Shown: positions 25,913 through 35,076 of the stretch, in pieces
Layout of the letters: the number at the start of each line of letters is the position of its first letter
Position numbering within the stretch: position 1 is the first letter of the stretch
Assembly (NCBI GenBank): GCA_021324185.1
Contig: JAJPJN010000045.1
Location: 1 to 55,111 of the forward strand
DNA from: Terriglobia bacterium
Lineage (GTDB): Bacteria; Acidobacteriota; Terriglobia; Bryobacterales; Bryobacteraceae
Direction of reading: 5' to 3'
DNA: 55,111 bases
Position numbers and translations under genes: made by a program
The notes under the pieces: model-generated
What the model was told of the DNA's origin: nothing
The model's input: the letters and a program-made list of their open reading frames with translations, nothing else
Databases searched by the model: none

Positions 25913-27445
25913 GTGAATTTCCGTCCGGTTATGAGAAACTTCCAGCACATGGACGAGATTGCCTGGAACGAACAGATCAAGCAAGGAACAACTGCTGATC
26001 AAGACTCCGGCACTCTGGATACATCGAAAGATCCGGTGCCCTACACCGTCCAGCGCATTGAGTTCTGGAACTCTTTCGCCAATGAAATCGACAAGTGGGC
26101 CGGCAGACGAGAGAATTATCAACGCCCTCTCCGCCATATTTACCAAACACTGGTGCCGCCAGGAATGCGAGTTCTGGAGCTAGGGTGCTCTCAGGGTGAC
26201 TTACTCGCATCGCTGCAGCCGGCGTATGGGGTGGGAGTAGATTTTTCAACCGAAATGGTCGCGCGCGCTCGCCGCCGTTATCCGGAGCATCATTTTGTGC
26301 AGGCCGACGCTCACTCGGTCGATTTACGCGAACGCTTCGACTACATCGTCTGTGCCGATCTGGTAAATGATTTGTGGGATGTACAACGCGTCTTTGAAGC
26401 GGTCGCCCGCCACAGCCATTCTGAAACCCGTCTTATTGTCAATGCATACAGCCGTGTCTGGGAACTGCCGCGCAAAGCAGCCGAGTTCGCAGGCATCGTC
26501 AAATCGCAGCTACCACAGAACTGGCTGACTGCCAGCGATATCGAGGATCTATTATTTCTGGCTGGATTCGAAACGCTAAGGACGTTCCAGGAAATATTGT
26601 TGCCAATTGGCGTGCCGGTGTTGAGCAATTTTGCGAACCGGTTTCTGGTGAAGCTGCCCCCGTTTCGCTGGTTTGCACTGGCGAATTTCGTCGTTGCCCG
26701 GCCGCGCCCGGCGGCAAAAAGAGCCGTTGAGCCAATCGTTACGGTGGTTGTCCCGGCGAGAAATGAAGCCGGCAATGTACCGGAAATTTTTGCCCGCGTA
26801 CCGGAGATGGGCGCCGGGACAGATCTGATCTTTGTGGAGGGAAATTCAAGCGATAACACCTACGCTGCAATAGAAGCCGAGATTGCTAAAACGGCGCGCC
26901 CGCGCGTCCGATTGCTGAAGCAACCCGGCAAAGGAAAAGGCGACGCCGTGCGCACGGGCTTCGATGCGGCCGAAGGAGATATTCTGATGATCCTCGATGC
27001 AGATCTAACGGTGCCGCCTGAAGATCTGCCGCGATTCTATGAAGCATGGCTGGCCGGCGCCGATTTTGTAAACGGAGTGCGCCTTGTCTATCCAATGGAA
27101 GAAAAGGCGATGCGCTTCTTCAACATGCTCGGCAATAAATTTTTCAGCCTGGTGTTCACCTGGCTTTTGGGGCAGAGCATCAAGGATACGTTATGCGGCA
27201 CGAAAGTTCTGAGTAAGAAGCATTACCAGATGATTGCGGCTAACCGCGATTACTTCGGCGACATCGATCCGTTCGGCGACTTCGATCTGTTGTTTGGCGC
27301 CGCAAAATATAACCTGAAGATTGCCGGTCTGCCCGTGCGCTATCGCCAGCGAGTTTATGGCACAACGAACATACAACGTTGGAAACATGGTGTTCTTCTG
27401 CTCAGAATGGCAGCCAAGGCTATGTTTAAACTGAAATTTGTTTAG
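25913..27445 (+). CDS. Bifunctional SAM methyltransferase - family 2 glycosyltransferase
   Basis: A 510-residue two-domain protein. Residues ~80-200 form a class I methyltransferase with VLELGCSQGD (87-96), VGVDFS (108-112) and FDYIVCADL (142-150). Residues ~275-505 form a GT2 domain of the dolichol-phosphate-sugar synthase type with VVVPARNEAGN, ILDADLTVPP (the DxD) and VYGTTNIQRWKHG, a word frequent in such enzymes. The order is the reverse of the fusion at 13374-14921. The frame opens at GTG 25913; ATG 25931 and ATG 25949 are alternatives, none with a clear Shine-Dalgarno. A TACTAT at 25884-25889 may be its -10. It precedes gmd and fcl by 54 bases, so methylated or fucosylated glycan synthesis is inferred. 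Confidence 0.83.
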   Translation: MNFRPVMRNFQHMDEIAWNEQIKQGTTADQDSGTLDTSKDPVPYTVQRIEFWNSFANEIDKWAGRRENYQRPLRHIYQTLVPPGMRVLELGCSQGDLLASLQPAYGVGVDFSTEMVARARRRYPEHHFVQADAHSVDLRERFDYIVCADLVNDLWDVQRVFEAVARHSHSETRLIVNAYSRVWELPRKAAEFAGIVKSQLPQNWLTASDIEDLLFLAGFETLRTFQEILLPIGVPVLSNFANRFLVKLPPFRWFALANFVVARPRPAAKRAVEPIVTVVVPARNEAGNVPEIFARVPEMGAGTDLIFVEGNSSDNTYAAIEAEIAKTARPRVRLLKQPGKGKGDAVRTGFDAAEGDILMILDADLTVPPEDLPRFYEAWLAGADFVNGVRLVYPMEEKAMRFFNMLGNKFFSLVFTWLLGQSIKDTLCGTKVLSKKHYQMIAANRDYFGDIDPFGDFDLLFGAAKYNLKIAGLPVRYRQRVYGTTNIQRWKHGVLLLRMAAKAMFKLKFV

Positions 27446-27499
27446 GCAGGGCGATACGAGGTGCGCTGTTCACGAACGGAATATCCAGAAAGGAAATGA

Positions 27500-28537
27500 T
27501 TGGCGAAATCTGCCCTCATCACCGGGATAACCGGTCAAGACGGATCTTATCTAACGGAGCTCCTGCTTTCCAAGGGTTACCTGGTCCATGGAATCGTGCG
27601 CCGAAGTTCGAGCTTCAATACCGCGCGCATCGATCACGTCTATAAAGATCCGCACGACCCGAATCGCCGCGTAATTCTGCACTATGGCGATTTGACGGAT
27701 TCCACCGGGCTTCGCCGTGTTCTGGAAGCAGCCGCCCCAGAGGAAGTCTATAATCTCGGGGCACAATCCCATGTGAAGGTTTCGTTTGAAAATCCGGAAT
27801 ACACCGCGGATGCGGACGCCCTGGGAACGCTGCGCTTGCTCGACTGCATTCGCGACCATGTGCAACATACCGGCAGAAAGGTCCGGTTTTACCAGGCCGG
27901 CTCTTCAGAAATGTTCGGAGCCGCAAAACCGCCACAAAATGAAACCACCGCTTTTTACCCGCGCAGTCCGTATGCAGTTTCGAAAGTAGCCGCGCACTGG
28001 TATGCAGTAAATTACCGCGAAGCGTACGGGCTGTTTATCACCAACGGCATTCTGTTCAACCATGAATCACCGCGGCGAGGAGAGACGTTCGTGACGCGAA
28101 AAATCACCCGAGCGGTGGGGCGCATCAAGGCCGGTTTGCAGGACAAATTATTTCTCGGCAACTTGGACGCTCGCCGCGACTGGGGATTTGCGGGAGATTA
28201 TGTCGATGCCATGTGGCGCATGCTTCAGCATTCAGAACCGGGAGATTTCGTTGTCGCCACGGGAAAAGCTTATTCGGTGCGAGAATTCGCCGAAGCGGCA
28301 TTCGCGGCCGCAGGACTCGACTGGCAGAAATATGTACAGATCGATCCTTCTTACTTCCGCCCCACCGAAGTGGATTTTCTGCTCGGAGATGCGACAAAAG
28401 CAGAAACCGTTCTCGGATGGTCACCGAAAACGGATTTCAGCCAGCTCGTGAAGATGATGGTAGAAGCCGACATAGGACTTGCCGAGGGCGAGCGGCTTGT
28501 CTGGGCGAACAACTGCCAGACGTACTCCATGGCTTAA
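27500..28537 (+). CDS. gmd: GDP-mannose 4,6-dehydratase
   Basis: A 345-residue short-chain dehydrogenase-type enzyme that converts GDP-D-mannose to GDP-4-keto-6-deoxy-D-mannose, the first step to GDP-L-fucose. The NADP-binding [12 protein letters not shown], the [16 protein letters not shown] stretch, and the active-site PRSPYAVSK (Tyr-X3-Lys) are characteristic of Gmd, as is [17 protein letters not shown]. The frame starts at TTG 27500 with AAAGGAA about 6 bases upstream; the ATG at 27496 is out of frame. fcl follows after 5 bases, so the pair is an operon. Normal length for the family. Confidence 0.96.
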   Translation: MAKSALITGITGQDGSYLTELLLSKGYLVHGIVRRSSSFNTARIDHVYKDPHDPNRRVILHYGDLTDSTGLRRVLEAAAPEEVYNLGAQSHVKVSFENPEYTADADALGTLRLLDCIRDHVQHTGRKVRFYQAGSSEMFGAAKPPQNETTAFYPRSPYAVSKVAAHWYAVNYREAYGLFITNGILFNHESPRRGETFVTRKITRAVGRIKAGLQDKLFLGNLDARRDWGFAGDYVDAMWRMLQHSEPGDFVVATGKAYSVREFAEAAFAAAGLDWQKYVQIDPSYFRPTEVDFLLGDATKAETVLGWSPKTDFSQLVKMMVEADIGLAEGERLVWANNCQTYSMA

Positions 28538-28542
28538 CGCGC

Positions 28543-29514
28543 ATGCTGGCTCCCAATAGTCGCATCTTTGTAGCTGGCCATCGCGGTTTGGCCGGATCAG
28601 CCATTGTCCGGCGCCTCAGTGCGGCCGGATTCAAGAATCTTCTTTTGCGAACGAGAAGCGAGCTCGACCTCACCTGCCGCGCCGAAGTCGAGCGGTTTTT
28701 CGAACAGGAACGGCCGGAGTACGTATTCTTAGCGGCTGCCAAGGTGGGCGGCATCTTAGCCAACAGCACATACCCGGTGGAATTTCTCCGCGACAATCTT
28801 GCTATTGAGCTCAACGTCATCGATTGCGCGTATCGCTCGGGAGTCAAAAAATTGCAGTTCCTGGGTTCTTCCTGCATTTACCCTAAACTGGCGCCGCAGC
28901 CGCTCAAAGAAGACTATCTGCTTAGCGGGCCGCTTGAACCGACGAACGAATTCTATGCCATTGCCAAAATCGCCGGAATCAAGTTGTGCCAGGCGTACCG
29001 GGCACAATACGGATTCCATGCCATCAGCCTGATGCCGACTAATCTCTACGGACCCGGCGACAATTTTGATTTGGCAAACTCCCACGTACTTCCCGCGCTG
29101 ATGCGCAAAATACATGAGGCGCATGTGCGCGGTGATTCCAAGGTGGTCATCTGGGGAACAGGAAAGCCGAGGCGTGAATTCCTGCACGTTGATGACCTGG
29201 CGGATGCAGCCTTGTTTCTAATGCAGCATTACGATGAGCCGGAGATCGTGAACGTTGGAACAGGGGAAGATATCGCTATCGCAGATCTGGCCGCAATGCT
29301 TGGACGTGTGATTGGCTTTCAAGGGAAGTTTGTGTATGATTCGTCCAAGCCAGATGGAACGCCACGCAAACTGCTTGATGTGAGCCGGCTCGAAGCGCTT
29401 GGCTGGAAGCATGGAATATCGTTGCAGCACGGCATTGAAGATACATACCGCTGGTTTCTCGACTATTGCGCGCCGTCAGAATCGGCTTGTTTGCCCGAGC
29501 GAGCGCTTACTTAG
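28543..29514 (+). CDS. fcl: GDP-L-fucose synthase
   Basis: A 323-residue epimerase/reductase that turns GDP-4-keto-6-deoxy-D-mannose into GDP-L-fucose with NADPH. The N-terminal glycine motif is VAGHRGLAGSAIVRRL; the conserved GSSCIYP and the YAIAKIAGIKLC (Tyr-X3-Lys) active site follow, then NLYGPGDNFD. The reading frame is open far upstream to 28213, but that extension lies inside gmd in another frame and lacks family similarity, so ATG 28543 is the start. Together with gmd this gives a complete route from GDP-mannose to GDP-L-fucose. The stop overlaps the paaJ stop tail-to-tail by 4 bases (29511-29514). Confidence 0.96.
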   Translation: MLAPNSRIFVAGHRGLAGSAIVRRLSAAGFKNLLLRTRSELDLTCRAEVERFFEQERPEYVFLAAAKVGGILANSTYPVEFLRDNLAIELNVIDCAYRSGVKKLQFLGSSCIYPKLAPQPLKEDYLLSGPLEPTNEFYAIAKIAGIKLCQAYRAQYGFHAISLMPTNLYGPGDNFDLANSHVLPALMRKIHEAHVRGDSKVVIWGTGKPRREFLHVDDLADAALFLMQHYDEPEIVNVGTGEDIAIADLAAMLGRVIGFQGKFVYDSSKPDGTPRKLLDVSRLEALGWKHGISLQHGIEDTYRWFLDYCAPSESACLPERALT

Positions 29515-30716
29515 CTTCGTTCCAAAATCATCGCGATTCCCTGCCCTACGCCAATGCACATCGTGCAGAGAGCATATCGCGCCTGCATCTTTTCGAGCTG
29601 ATAGACAGCGGTTGCGATTAAGCGCGCGCCGCTGGCTCCGAGGGGGTGGCCGATGGCAATGGCGCCCCCCGCCGGGTTGACGAAATCGGCATCTTCGGGC
29701 AGTCCAATTTCGCGCAGCACGGCAACAGCTTGTGATGCGAAGGCCTCGTTTAATTCAACCAGGTTGATGTCGCTCAATTGCAGCCCGGCTTTCGCCAGGA
29801 CTTTGCGCGTGGCCGGAGCCGGAGCGATGCCCATAATGCGCGGCGCAACTCCGACGACCGCCGATGTGACGACGCGAGCCTTGGGCCGCAGCGCGTATTT
29901 GCGAACGGCTTCTTCGCTCGCAACCAGCACAGCCGCCGCGCCATCGTTGATGCCCGATGCATTGCCGGCGGTTACCGTGCCGTTCGGTTTCACGACGGGC
30001 TTGAGCTTCGAAAGTGCTTCAAGCGTTGTATCGGGACGCGGGTGCTCATCCGTATCGAAGATTTTAGGAACCCCCTTCTTTTGCGGAATTTCGACCGGAA
30101 TGATTTCGCAACGGAAGAAGCCTTCGTCATGAGCGCGCTTCCATCGTTGCTGGCTGCGCAGAGCAAAGGCATCCTGGTCCTCGCGTGAAATGTGAAACTC
30201 TTCCGCTACGTTTTCTGCCGTCTGCGGCATCGAATCGACTCCGTACTTCGCCTTCATGACAGGATTAATAAATCGCCAGCCGATTGTGGTGTCGAAGGCA
30301 TCAATATTGCGCGCAAAGCCTGTTTCAGATTTGCCGATGACGAATGGCGCGCGCGACATGCTTTCCACACCGCCCGCGATCACCAGGTCCATATCTCCCA
30401 CCTGAATGGCGCGCGCTGCGGTTGCCACGGCATCCATGCTCGATCCGCAGAGCCTGTTTATGGTGGCGCCAGGCACGCCAACGGGCAGTCCGGCCAGCAA
30501 TGCGGCCATGCGGCCCACATTGCGGTTATCTTCGCCGGCTTGGTTTGCGCAGCCGAAAATGACGTCGTCCACGGCCGCCCAGTCGACCCGCTGATTGCGC
30601 TGCATCAGCGCACGGATTGGGAGGGCCGCCAAGTCATCGGTGCGGATGGCCGAAAGCGACCCGGCATGGCGGCCGAACGGGGTGCGCAGCGCGTCACAGA
30701 CATAAGCCTCGTTCAC
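29511..30716 (-). CDS. paaJ: 3-oxoadipyl-CoA / 3-oxo-5,6-dehydrosuberyl-CoA thiolase
   Basis: A 401-residue thiolase, the same length as E. coli PaaJ. It cleaves the beta-keto CoA intermediates of phenylacetate breakdown to acetyl-CoA and, finally, succinyl-CoA. Visible are the nucleophile Cys in NRLCGSSMDA, the GHPLGASGAR His motif, and the C-terminal Cys in CTMCIGVGQG. The frame opens at GTG 30737, but an AGGAGG sits 5 bases before the GTG at 30716, which also gives a GTGA overlap with the paaH stop, so 30716 is chosen. It is the last gene of the phenylacetate operon. Confidence 0.94.
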   Translation of the reverse strand: MNEAYVCDALRTPFGRHAGSLSAIRTDDLAALPIRALMQRNQRVDWAAVDDVIFGCANQAGEDNRNVGRMAALLAGLPVGVPGATINRLCGSSMDAVATAARAIQVGDMDLVIAGGVESMSRAPFVIGKSETGFARNIDAFDTTIGWRFINPVMKAKYGVDSMPQTAENVAEEFHISREDQDAFALRSQQRWKRAHDEGFFRCEIIPVEIPQKKGVPKIFDTDEHPRPDTTLEALSKLKPVVKPNGTVTAGNASGINDGAAAVLVASEEAVRKYALRPKARVVTSAVVGVAPRIMGIAPAPATRKVLAKAGLQLSDINLVELNEAFASQAVAVLREIGLPEDADFVNPAGGAIAIGHPLGASGARLIATAVYQLEKMQARYALCTMCIGVGQGIAMILERS

Positions 30717-32005
30717 TGCGTCCTCCTGATTCGCCACTCGAGCGGTCCAAGCGGATAATTCACTCCTTTGCGCATCGCGATGTTCAACGCCTCCTCTGTG
30801 CAGATGCCTTCGTTCACCGCCCTGCTCGCTTCTTCGGCTAACGCGCGAACGATGCGATTGACGATCATGCGCTCATTCGAAACGCGAGTTACGGCAAATC
30901 CGGCTGCTTGCAACGACGCAAGCGCATGCAGGTACACGTCCTCAGAACATCGCTTGAAGACTGCCACGCGCCGGGCGGTTCTGTAATCGAGCGCCAGGTC
31001 CACAATGACAGCTTCGCGTTGGCCGTCATCCTCGGTGATGGTAACGAGAATGCCGCCGTACTCACCTTTCGTGGCAAGCGCTTCGCGTACACCTGAGCCG
31101 TCCACGTTCAAATCAATTTTGGGCTCCGTGCCGGGCAGCACCGGTTGCTCATTCCCGCTGTATTCGTACCATCCGCGGCCGGTCTTGCGGCCCAGGCGTC
31201 CCGCATGCACAAGATCCTGTTGCAAAAGCGATGGCCGGAATCGAGGCTCGTAGAAAAAAGCTTCAAACATCGACTTCGTTACCGCAAAGTTCACGTCGTT
31301 GCCGATGAGGTCCATCAGTTCGAATGGCCCCATGCGGAATCCGCCGCATTCGCGCATGGCTGCGTCAATTGTCGGCGCAATCGCAACCCGTTCCTGCAGC
31401 ATTCTGAGCGCTTCAAGATAGAACGGTCGCGCTACGCGGTTCACGATAAATCCCGGACTCGATTTCACATGCACGGGGGTTTTACCCCAGGCCTTCGCGG
31501 CCGCAAAGATCGTTTCGGCGCAAGGGGGATCGGTCGCGAGCCCGCTTACAACTTCTACTAATTCCATCAGCGGAGCCGGATTGAAAAAATGCATGCCTAC
31601 CACGCGGCCGGGGTTCTGCAGCCTGCCCGCAATTGCCGTAATCGAAATCGAAGACGTGTTTGTGGCCAAAATGCAATCGCTTGCCACGACCGCTTCGAGC
31701 TTTCCGAAGACGTCGCGCTTCGCTTCGAGATCTTCGAGGACGGCTTCAATGACGAGCCGCGCAGGGGCGAGATCTTCCCTTGATGCTGCGGCTCTGATTT
31801 GCGCGTTCGCGGCGGCGTGCGCGCTCAGCTTGCCTTTCGCGACAAGCTTCTGGAGATTATTTCTGATATCGCTGATTGCTTTTGCAACTACGTCTGCTCT
31901 GATGTCGAATAGCAGAACAGGATGGCCGGCGGCTGCCGCCACCTGCGCGATGCCCGCTCCCATGGTTCCCGCGCCGACCACAGCGATTGTGTCCCCAGGC
32001 GCCAT
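30713..32005 (-). CDS. paaH: 3-hydroxyacyl-CoA dehydrogenase
   Basis: A 430-residue NAD-dependent dehydrogenase for the 3-hydroxyadipyl-CoA step of phenylacetate degradation. The Rossmann motif VVGAGTMGAGIAQVAA lies at residues 9-24; HFFNPAPLMELVE, SPGFIVNRVARP and a second C-terminal helical domain (YPLGPLEWRI) follow as in PaaH/FadB-type enzymes. It is somewhat shorter than E. coli PaaH (475). Its ATG at 32005 overlaps the stop of paaG by one base (TAATG), and its own stop overlaps the paaJ start, so translational coupling is likely on both sides. Confidence 0.93.
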   Translation of the reverse strand: MAPGDTIAVVGAGTMGAGIAQVAAAAGHPVLLFDIRADVVAKAISDIRNNLQKLVAKGKLSAHAAANAQIRAAASREDLAPARLVIEAVLEDLEAKRDVFGKLEAVVASDCILATNTSSISITAIAGRLQNPGRVVGMHFFNPAPLMELVEVVSGLATDPPCAETIFAAAKAWGKTPVHVKSSPGFIVNRVARPFYLEALRMLQERVAIAPTIDAAMRECGGFRMGPFELMDLIGNDVNFAVTKSMFEAFFYEPRFRPSLLQQDLVHAGRLGRKTGRGWYEYSGNEQPVLPGTEPKIDLNVDGSGVREALATKGEYGGILVTITEDDGQREAVIVDLALDYRTARRVAVFKRCSEDVYLHALASLQAAGFAVTRVSNERMIVNRIVRALAEEASRAVNEGICTEEALNIAMRKGVNYPLGPLEWRIRRTQ

Positions 32006-32790
32006 TAATGACCGGCGAACTTCGGTGGGCGTTTTTCGAGAAACGCCGCAACCCCTTCGCGGAAATCTGCCGAACGGCCGAGCACGCGCATGGTATCGCG
32101 CTCAAAATCGAGTTGCTCATCAAGCGAACGCTGGCCCGACGAATAGATCGCCTGCTTGATACGCGCCAAGCCCATCGTAGGCGCGGCAGCTAATTGCGCC
32201 GCAAGTTTCTCAACCGTACCCGCAAACTCCGCATCATCCACACACTTCCAGATCAGGCCCCATTCCTCTGCTTGCTCAGCCGAAACTTTCTCGCCAAGCA
32301 AAGCCATTCCCATAGCGCGCGCCGTTCCAATCAGCCGCGGAAGAAAATAGGTGCCGCCCGTATCGGGAATCAGACCAAGCTTGCAAAATGATTCGATAAA
32401 GCTGGCCGACTTCGCCGCGATTACCAGATCACACGCGAAAGCGAGATTCGCTCCGGCCCCTGCAGCCACTCCATTGACAGCAGCAATGACCGGCAGCGGC
32501 AGGTTGCGCAAGCGCCTGACAAGCGGCGCATAGTAATTCTCGATCGACGCCCCCAGATCCATCTCGCCAGCATTGACCGCGCGATCGCCTAAATCCTGGC
32601 CCGCGCAAAAACCTCGGCCCGCTCCTGCCAGCACCAGGACACGAACACTGCCATCCGCTTCGATTGCATTGAGCACATCGCGCAGTTCTTCATGCATCTG
32701 CACGTTGAAGCTGTTCAATTTGTCCGGACGGTTCAGCGTAATGCGCGCAATCGCGTCACGCACATTGAACAGGATAGTGGCCGAATTCAT
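32005..32790 (-). CDS. paaG: Oxepin-CoA forming ring isomerase (enoyl-CoA hydratase family)
   Basis: A 261-residue crotonase-fold enzyme, one residue shorter than E. coli PaaG and matching its characteristic words: [59 protein letters not shown] and [10 protein letters not shown]. PaaG isomerises ring-1,2-epoxyphenylacetyl-CoA to oxepin-CoA and also shifts double bonds later in the pathway. The ATG at 32790 overlaps the stop of the paaY-like gene (ATGA). No second crotonase (PaaF, dehydroadipyl-CoA hydratase) is in the cluster, so that step must be done elsewhere or by this enzyme. Confidence 0.95.
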   Translation of the reverse strand: MNSATILFNVRDAIARITLNRPDKLNSFNVQMHEELRDVLNAIEADGSVRVLVLAGAGRGFCAGQDLGDRAVNAGEMDLGASIENYYAPLVRRLRNLPLPVIAAVNGVAAGAGANLAFACDLVIAAKSASFIESFCKLGLIPDTGGTYFLPRLIGTARAMGMALLGEKVSAEQAEEWGLIWKCVDDAEFAGTVEKLAAQLAAAPTMGLARIKQAIYSSGQRSLDEQLDFERDTMRVLGRSADFREGVAAFLEKRPPKFAGH

Positions 32791-33404
32791 TGCTCCCTCG
32801 ACAGCTTCCTCGATGCGAACAGCGGCTTGAAATCGACGGGTGCAATGCGCGGCCGGTTTGCTTCGATTTCGCGCAGCGGTTCGGCAGCCTTCATGGTTTC
32901 AAGACTGCGAATCGCCAATCTTTGATACGTTTCGGTTCCGCGCTGCTTCCATGCAATCTCTTCTGCTGTTAGCTCGCGGACGACCTTCGCGGGAACGCCA
33001 AGAACCAGGCTCCGCGGCGGAATTTTATGGGCCGATTTGATGAACGACATGGCTGCAACGATGCTCATCTCGCCGATGTCGGCTTCGTCCATAACGACGG
33101 TATTCATGCCAATCATGGCGTTTCGGCCCACGCGGCAGCCGTGCAAAATCGCGCCGTGTCCAATATGGCCGTTCGTCTCTACAACCGTATCCATTCCCGG
33201 AAAACTGTGCATCACGCATGTGTCCTGCAGATTGCTGCCGTCCTCGAGAACAACTCGTCCGAAATCGCCGCGTAGCGATGCGTTCGGACCGACGTAGCAT
33301 CCCGCCCCGACGATGACATCCCCGATCAAAACCGCAGTCGGATGCAGAAAGGCGCTCGGATGCACGACCGGCACGATGCCATCAATTGAGAAGATTTGCG
33401 CCAT
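32787..33404 (-). CDS. paaY: PaaY-like hexapeptide-repeat protein (gamma carbonic anhydrase fold)
   Basis: A 205-residue left-handed beta-helix protein. Hexapeptide repeats run from about residue 15 to 150, and the three zinc-site histidines are in the usual places (MHSF, then HIGHG). The C-terminal part has the helical tail found in PaaY. PaaY is a trimeric metalloprotein reported to act as a thioesterase that removes dead-end CoA thioesters in phenylacetate breakdown. The operon position, between paaN and paaG with a 3-base gap and a 4-base overlap, supports this over a general carbonic anhydrase. Confidence 0.88.
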   Translation of the reverse strand: MAQIFSIDGIVPVVHPSAFLHPTAVLIGDVIVGAGCYVGPNASLRGDFGRVVLEDGSNLQDTCVMHSFPGMDTVVETNGHIGHGAILHGCRVGRNAMIGMNTVVMDEADIGEMSIVAAMSFIKSAHKIPPRSLVLGVPAKVVRELTAEEIAWKQRGTETYQRLAIRSLETMKAAEPLREIEANRPRIAPVDFKPLFASRKLSREQ

Positions 33405-33407
33405 CGG

Positions 33408-35072
33408 CTAAACGTGCGCGCGCGTCTGCGCCACGCGAAAGCGGCTTGCCACAAAGGCAGTGTCGGTCAACGAAGCATTTGCCGCCGGATTCGCGCCGCT
33501 CGCGTGAAAGTCGCTGTAGGCCGCGGACTGATTGACGTAGACGCCTCCTGTCAAATTGCACGACAGTCCCACACCCGCTTCTGCGGCCACATCGGAAACT
33601 TCATCAAGGACTTTTTGATCGCTTGAGTAAACCGACATCGTAATCGCGCCATGCTTCGTCGCCGCCTGGCGCGCGAGTGTAGTGCTGTGCTGCGTATCGT
33701 TTGTCGCGATCACAAACGCAATCGGTCCAAAAAATTCGTGCATGAATTTAGACGGATCGCTTGCATCCATCTTCAGTATTAGCGGTGTTCGCACGCATGC
33801 ATGGGCGAATTGCGGATGCTGAAGCGGTTTACTATCTACGACCACTTCGCCCAGCCCGCGCGCCTGCTCAATGCGCTGCAAAATGCCGTCATTCTGGATC
33901 GCGCCAAGCACTTCGACAGCGCGGGCCGGATCACCTAAGAGCTTGTTCATGGCGTCGCCAATACCCGACGCGACCTGGTCAAAGCTCAGATGGCCCTCCG
34001 GCGTGTCAATGCCGTTTTTCGGGACATAGATGTTCTGCGGAGCCGTACACATCTGACCCGAATAAAGCGCAAGCGAAAAGGCGATGTTGCGCGCCATGCC
34101 TTTGAAATCGTTTGTCGAGTCAATGAGGATCTGGTTCACTCCCGCTTTTTCCGTGAACACCTGCGCCTGATGCGCATTCCGTTCCAGCCAGACTCCGTTT
34201 TCCGGACTACCCGTGAAATCGATCACCTTTATCTCTGGCCGCAGGGCCAGCTTTTGCGCCACATCGTCGCCCTTCTCGTGAGCGACTAGCGTGACCACGT
34301 TCGGATCGAATCCCGCTTCGCTTAGTACCTCACGCGCAACCTGAACCGTTATGGCGAGCGGCAAAATCGCGCCGGGATGCGGTTTCACGATAACAGCGTT
34401 TCCCGTCGCGAGGTTCGCAAACAGGCCTGGATAACTGTTCCAGGTGGGGAATGTACAGCAGCCAATCACCAGGCCAATGCCGCGCGGAACGATGCGATAT
34501 CGCTTCTCCATTTTGAGCGGCTCATTTTTGCCTTGCGGCTTTTCCCACATGGCCGTTCTTGGAATATGGCTCATCTCCAACCATGCGTACGCAACAGCTT
34601 CGACGCCGCGATCCTGCGCGTGCGGCCCGCCCGCCTGAAACGCCATCAGGAACGCCTGCCCGGATGTATGCATCACCGCGTATGCAATTTCGAAGCTGCG
34701 TTTATTCAAACGCGAAAGAATCTCGAGCGAAACACCGGACCACGTCTCCGGGCCTGCATTGCGCCACTGCGCTTCAGCTTTCTGTACGGCTGCAAGCAAC
34801 GTATCGAGATCCGGCTTTGGATATTTCACCCCCAGATCGATTCCAAACGGCGAACGTTCGCTGCCGGTTTCTCCGGCAGTTCCGGGCTGATCGATCGGAA
34901 ATGGCTTGTTGAGCAAGTTTTCAAATGCTCTTTTGCCGTCGTCGTTTGCTGTCTCGCCATAAGCCTTCGGGCTCGGCATTTCAGAGAACGCGCTCCAGTA
35001 GCCCCGCGAGTGAATCGCTTCAACAGCTTTATCCAACAGCGCTTTATGGCGCGCAAAAAAATCTTGTGGCAT
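33408..35072 (-). CDS. paaN: PaaN-type aldehyde dehydrogenase of phenylacetate degradation
   Basis: A 554-residue aldehyde dehydrogenase of the PaaN family, which oxidises 3-oxo-5,6-dehydrosuberyl-CoA semialdehyde after ring opening. The N-terminal SRGYWSAFSEMPSPKAYGE is typical of PaaN, and the active-site Cys is in YSGQMCTAPQN; FTGSPENG marks the cofactor region. Unlike E. coli PaaZ (681 residues), there is no C-terminal MaoC hydratase domain, so ring-opening hydrolysis of oxepin-CoA must come from another protein. It lies 4 bases from paaE and 3 from paaY. Specific function follows from family and operon context. Confidence 0.93.
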   Translation of the reverse strand: MPQDFFARHKALLDKAVEAIHSRGYWSAFSEMPSPKAYGETANDDGKRAFENLLNKPFPIDQPGTAGETGSERSPFGIDLGVKYPKPDLDTLLAAVQKAEAQWRNAGPETWSGVSLEILSRLNKRSFEIAYAVMHTSGQAFLMAFQAGGPHAQDRGVEAVAYAWLEMSHIPRTAMWEKPQGKNEPLKMEKRYRIVPRGIGLVIGCCTFPTWNSYPGLFANLATGNAVIVKPHPGAILPLAITVQVAREVLSEAGFDPNVVTLVAHEKGDDVAQKLALRPEIKVIDFTGSPENGVWLERNAHQAQVFTEKAGVNQILIDSTNDFKGMARNIAFSLALYSGQMCTAPQNIYVPKNGIDTPEGHLSFDQVASGIGDAMNKLLGDPARAVEVLGAIQNDGILQRIEQARGLGEVVVDSKPLQHPQFAHACVRTPLILKMDASDPSKFMHEFFGPIAFVIATNDTQHSTTLARQAATKHGAITMSVYSSDQKVLDEVSDVAAEAGVGLSCNLTGGVYVNQSAAYSDFHASGANPAANASLTDTAFVASRFRVAQTRAHV

Positions 35073-35076
35073 TCGG

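Noticed and set aside
28213-28542. N-terminal extension of fcl
   Set aside because: It would lie within gmd in another frame and lacks similarity; the ATG at 28543 starts just before the glycine-rich cofactor motif.
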